64,000 bases of DNA from Flavobacterium sp. Sd200. Lineage in GTDB: Bacteria > Bacteroidota > Bacteroidia > Flavobacteriales > Flavobacteriaceae. The position numbers and the translations under genes are program-made. The DNA lies in contig NZ_WUMN01000002.1 in the NCBI RefSeq assembly GCF_009826935.1, forward strand, positions 62,001 through 126,000, written 5' to 3'. This document shows positions 62,907 through 64,000 of this stretch, in pieces; position 1 is the stretch's first letter, and every line of letters starts with the position of its first letter. Under the pieces are notes generated by a model. The model had not been told where the DNA came from, did not search any database, and saw only the letters and a list, made by a program, of their open reading frames with translations.

Positions 62907-64000
62907 TTAAAACTTGTCACGGGTTCTTATCTCGTCACCCCAGTGGTGATCTTTTGCAAAAGGTTTTTCGTTCCAGGCACGCTTGTTCGTCCAGTCCTGC
63001 GCAGCATCTGTCCAAAAAGGGTGTGCTGCAGGCAATGCAAGCGGCATAAACGCCAACGAAGTCATGTAAAGACTGCCATTGTTAGTATACCAGTCAGACA
63101 CATTCGGCTGGCTGCCTGTAAAACCAATGGTAAGATAACCTTTTGAATTGAAACTATGCCCGTTGTCAAACATTTTGTGCATTACGGCAGTCAGCCCTGC
63201 CCTAACCTGGCCGTTGGTTACACCCTCCGGCAAACGCTGGTATTGTGCCATAAGTGCCAATGGTTGCATGGTAGCCATGCGGTAAGGTATAGAACGCCCA
63301 AAGACCGGGAATGTACCTTCGGGTGATATAAAGCGCTCCAAAACTAATGCAAACTTTTGTGCACGCCTCAATTCTCGGTCATAATATTGCCAGTAGTCTA
63401 TACGGCTATTAACACGGGCATCTTTCATGCCCTGACAGGTTTCAAGGTACATAGAGTGGAATACATAACTGCTGTAGTAATCAAACGCAAACGAAGAACC
63501 ATCGGCATACCAGCCATCGCCCACATACCACTCTTCTACTTTACGTATGGCAGAGTTAACACGGTACTCATCAAACTCAGCTCCGGCCTTGGCAAGAAAT
63601 GCCTCTATGGTAGATGAGAACAATACCCAATTGGTATACGGCGGATCTATACGTCGCAGTTGCTGAAACTCCTCTATATACCTCTTTTTAGTTTCATCAC
63701 TCAGTGGTAGCCAAAATGTTTCGTAACCTCTTAACAAACTCTCGGCAACATAAGCTGCATCTACCAATGCCTGCCCATGCCCACGCCACAACAAGTAATC
63801 AGGGTTGTTGGGGTCTACCGCATTGGCATAACTTTTTAAAGCCCATTCGCGCAGCTCTTTGCGCATTTTTCCTTCTTTACTGTTGTCATCCGGCAGCGAT
63901 AGCCACGGAGTTATACCTGCCATCAGTCGGCCAAAAGTTTCCATGTAAGTCACTCTTTTATCACGACCGTCCCATGATGGGCTAACTTCAACCAGCATAT
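62907..64000 (-). CDS. DUF2264 family protein, 5' end cut by window edge
   Basis: At least 363 aa are visible. The protein belongs to the DUF2264 family of alpha-helical (alpha/alpha-toroid-like) proteins, probably polysaccharide lyases or hydrolases of uncertain substrate. Hallmarks include MLVEVSPSWDGRDKRVTYM, ITPWLSLPDD, NPDYLLWRGHGQALVDAAYVAESLLR and FAFDYYSSYVFHSMYLE. A Met codon occurs at 63998, but family members extend further upstream with a signal peptide, so the real start lies beyond 64000. It precedes the GH2 gene in one transcript and suggests a small glycan-degradation set. Confidence 0.88.
   Translation of the reverse strand, partial: MLVEVSPSWDGRDKRVTYMETFGRLMAGITPWLSLPDDNSKEGKMRKELREWALKSYANAVDPNNPDYLLWRGHGQALVDAAYVAESLLRGYETFWLPLSDETKKRYIEEFQQLRRIDPPYTNWVLFSSTIEAFLAKAGAEFDEYRVNSAIRKVEEWYVGDGWYADGSSFAFDYYSSYVFHSMYLETCQGMKDARVNSRIDYWQYYDRELRRAQKFALVLERFISPEGTFPVFGRSIPYRMATMQPLALMAQYQRLPEGVTNGQVRAGLTAVMHKMFDNGHSFNSKGYLTIGFTGSQPNVSDWYTNNGSLYMTSLAFMPLALPAAHPFWTDAAQDWTNKRAWNEKPFAKDHHWGDEIRTRDKF

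Overview
The window looks like chromosomal DNA from a member of the Flavobacteriaceae, most likely Flavobacterium or a close relative. The evidence is direct. There is a type IX secretion/gliding block (porU, porV, gldJ), three proteins with the 'gliding motility-associated' type B C-terminal sorting domain, a SusC-type receptor, and AT-rich promoters of the Bacteroidota form (TTG, about 20 nt, TAnnTTTG). I see no rRNA, tRNA, CRISPR array, insertion sequence, integrase or phage gene. It is mostly core genome with a few accessory islets.

Left third (1-22.2 kb). A truncated SusC/RagA receptor runs off the left edge. Then come an M3 peptidase behind a small toxin-antitoxin operon with two tandem antitoxin-like genes, purK-purE, a RibD/DHFR-like reductase and a GH130 protein. 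A 600-aa coiled-coil envelope protein follows, then a GbsR/MarR regulator with a small membrane protein and a methyltransferase. Next are a TonB-dependent receptor, a repeat-rich gene-free stretch, a UbiA-like membrane protein, gcvP and a second toxin-antitoxin pair.

Middle (22.3-41.6 kb). A truncated haemoglobin and a KAS III-type synthase are followed by a surface/polysaccharide-flavoured group: flippase, small methyltransferase, repeat-fibre protein translationally coupled to a type B-CTD protein, and a GT2 glycosyltransferase. Then come an MlaE/MlaF-like ABC pair and a 1683-aa type B-CTD adhesin-like protein. An M28 peptidase/SDR/SprT-like operon and an LRR protein coupled to an AlkB-like dioxygenase come next.

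Right part (40-64 kb). pdhA-pdhC encode pyruvate dehydrogenase E1alpha and a two-lipoyl E2. Upstream on the same strand lie porU-porV-cdd, with gldJ-murF divergent. PorU is the sortase and PorV its outer-membrane partner, so this locus would process the type A/B CTD cargo seen elsewhere in the window. A third type B protein, a LOV-like PAS protein, an unknown 195-aa protein and twin small lipoproteins precede a LytS/LytTR-type histidine kinase/response regulator pair. The window ends with a flavin amine oxidase and a DUF2264-GH2 glycan-degradation pair cut by the right edge.

I did not find a clearly new multi-gene system. The best leads are the double-antitoxin operon, a dispersed palindrome that supplies the C-terminus of PurK, a perfect 29-bp inverted repeat in a gene-free region, the coupled fibre/type B pair, a LOV-like domain without its photoactive cysteine, and the degenerate caspase/CHAT-like reading of the 195-aa protein.
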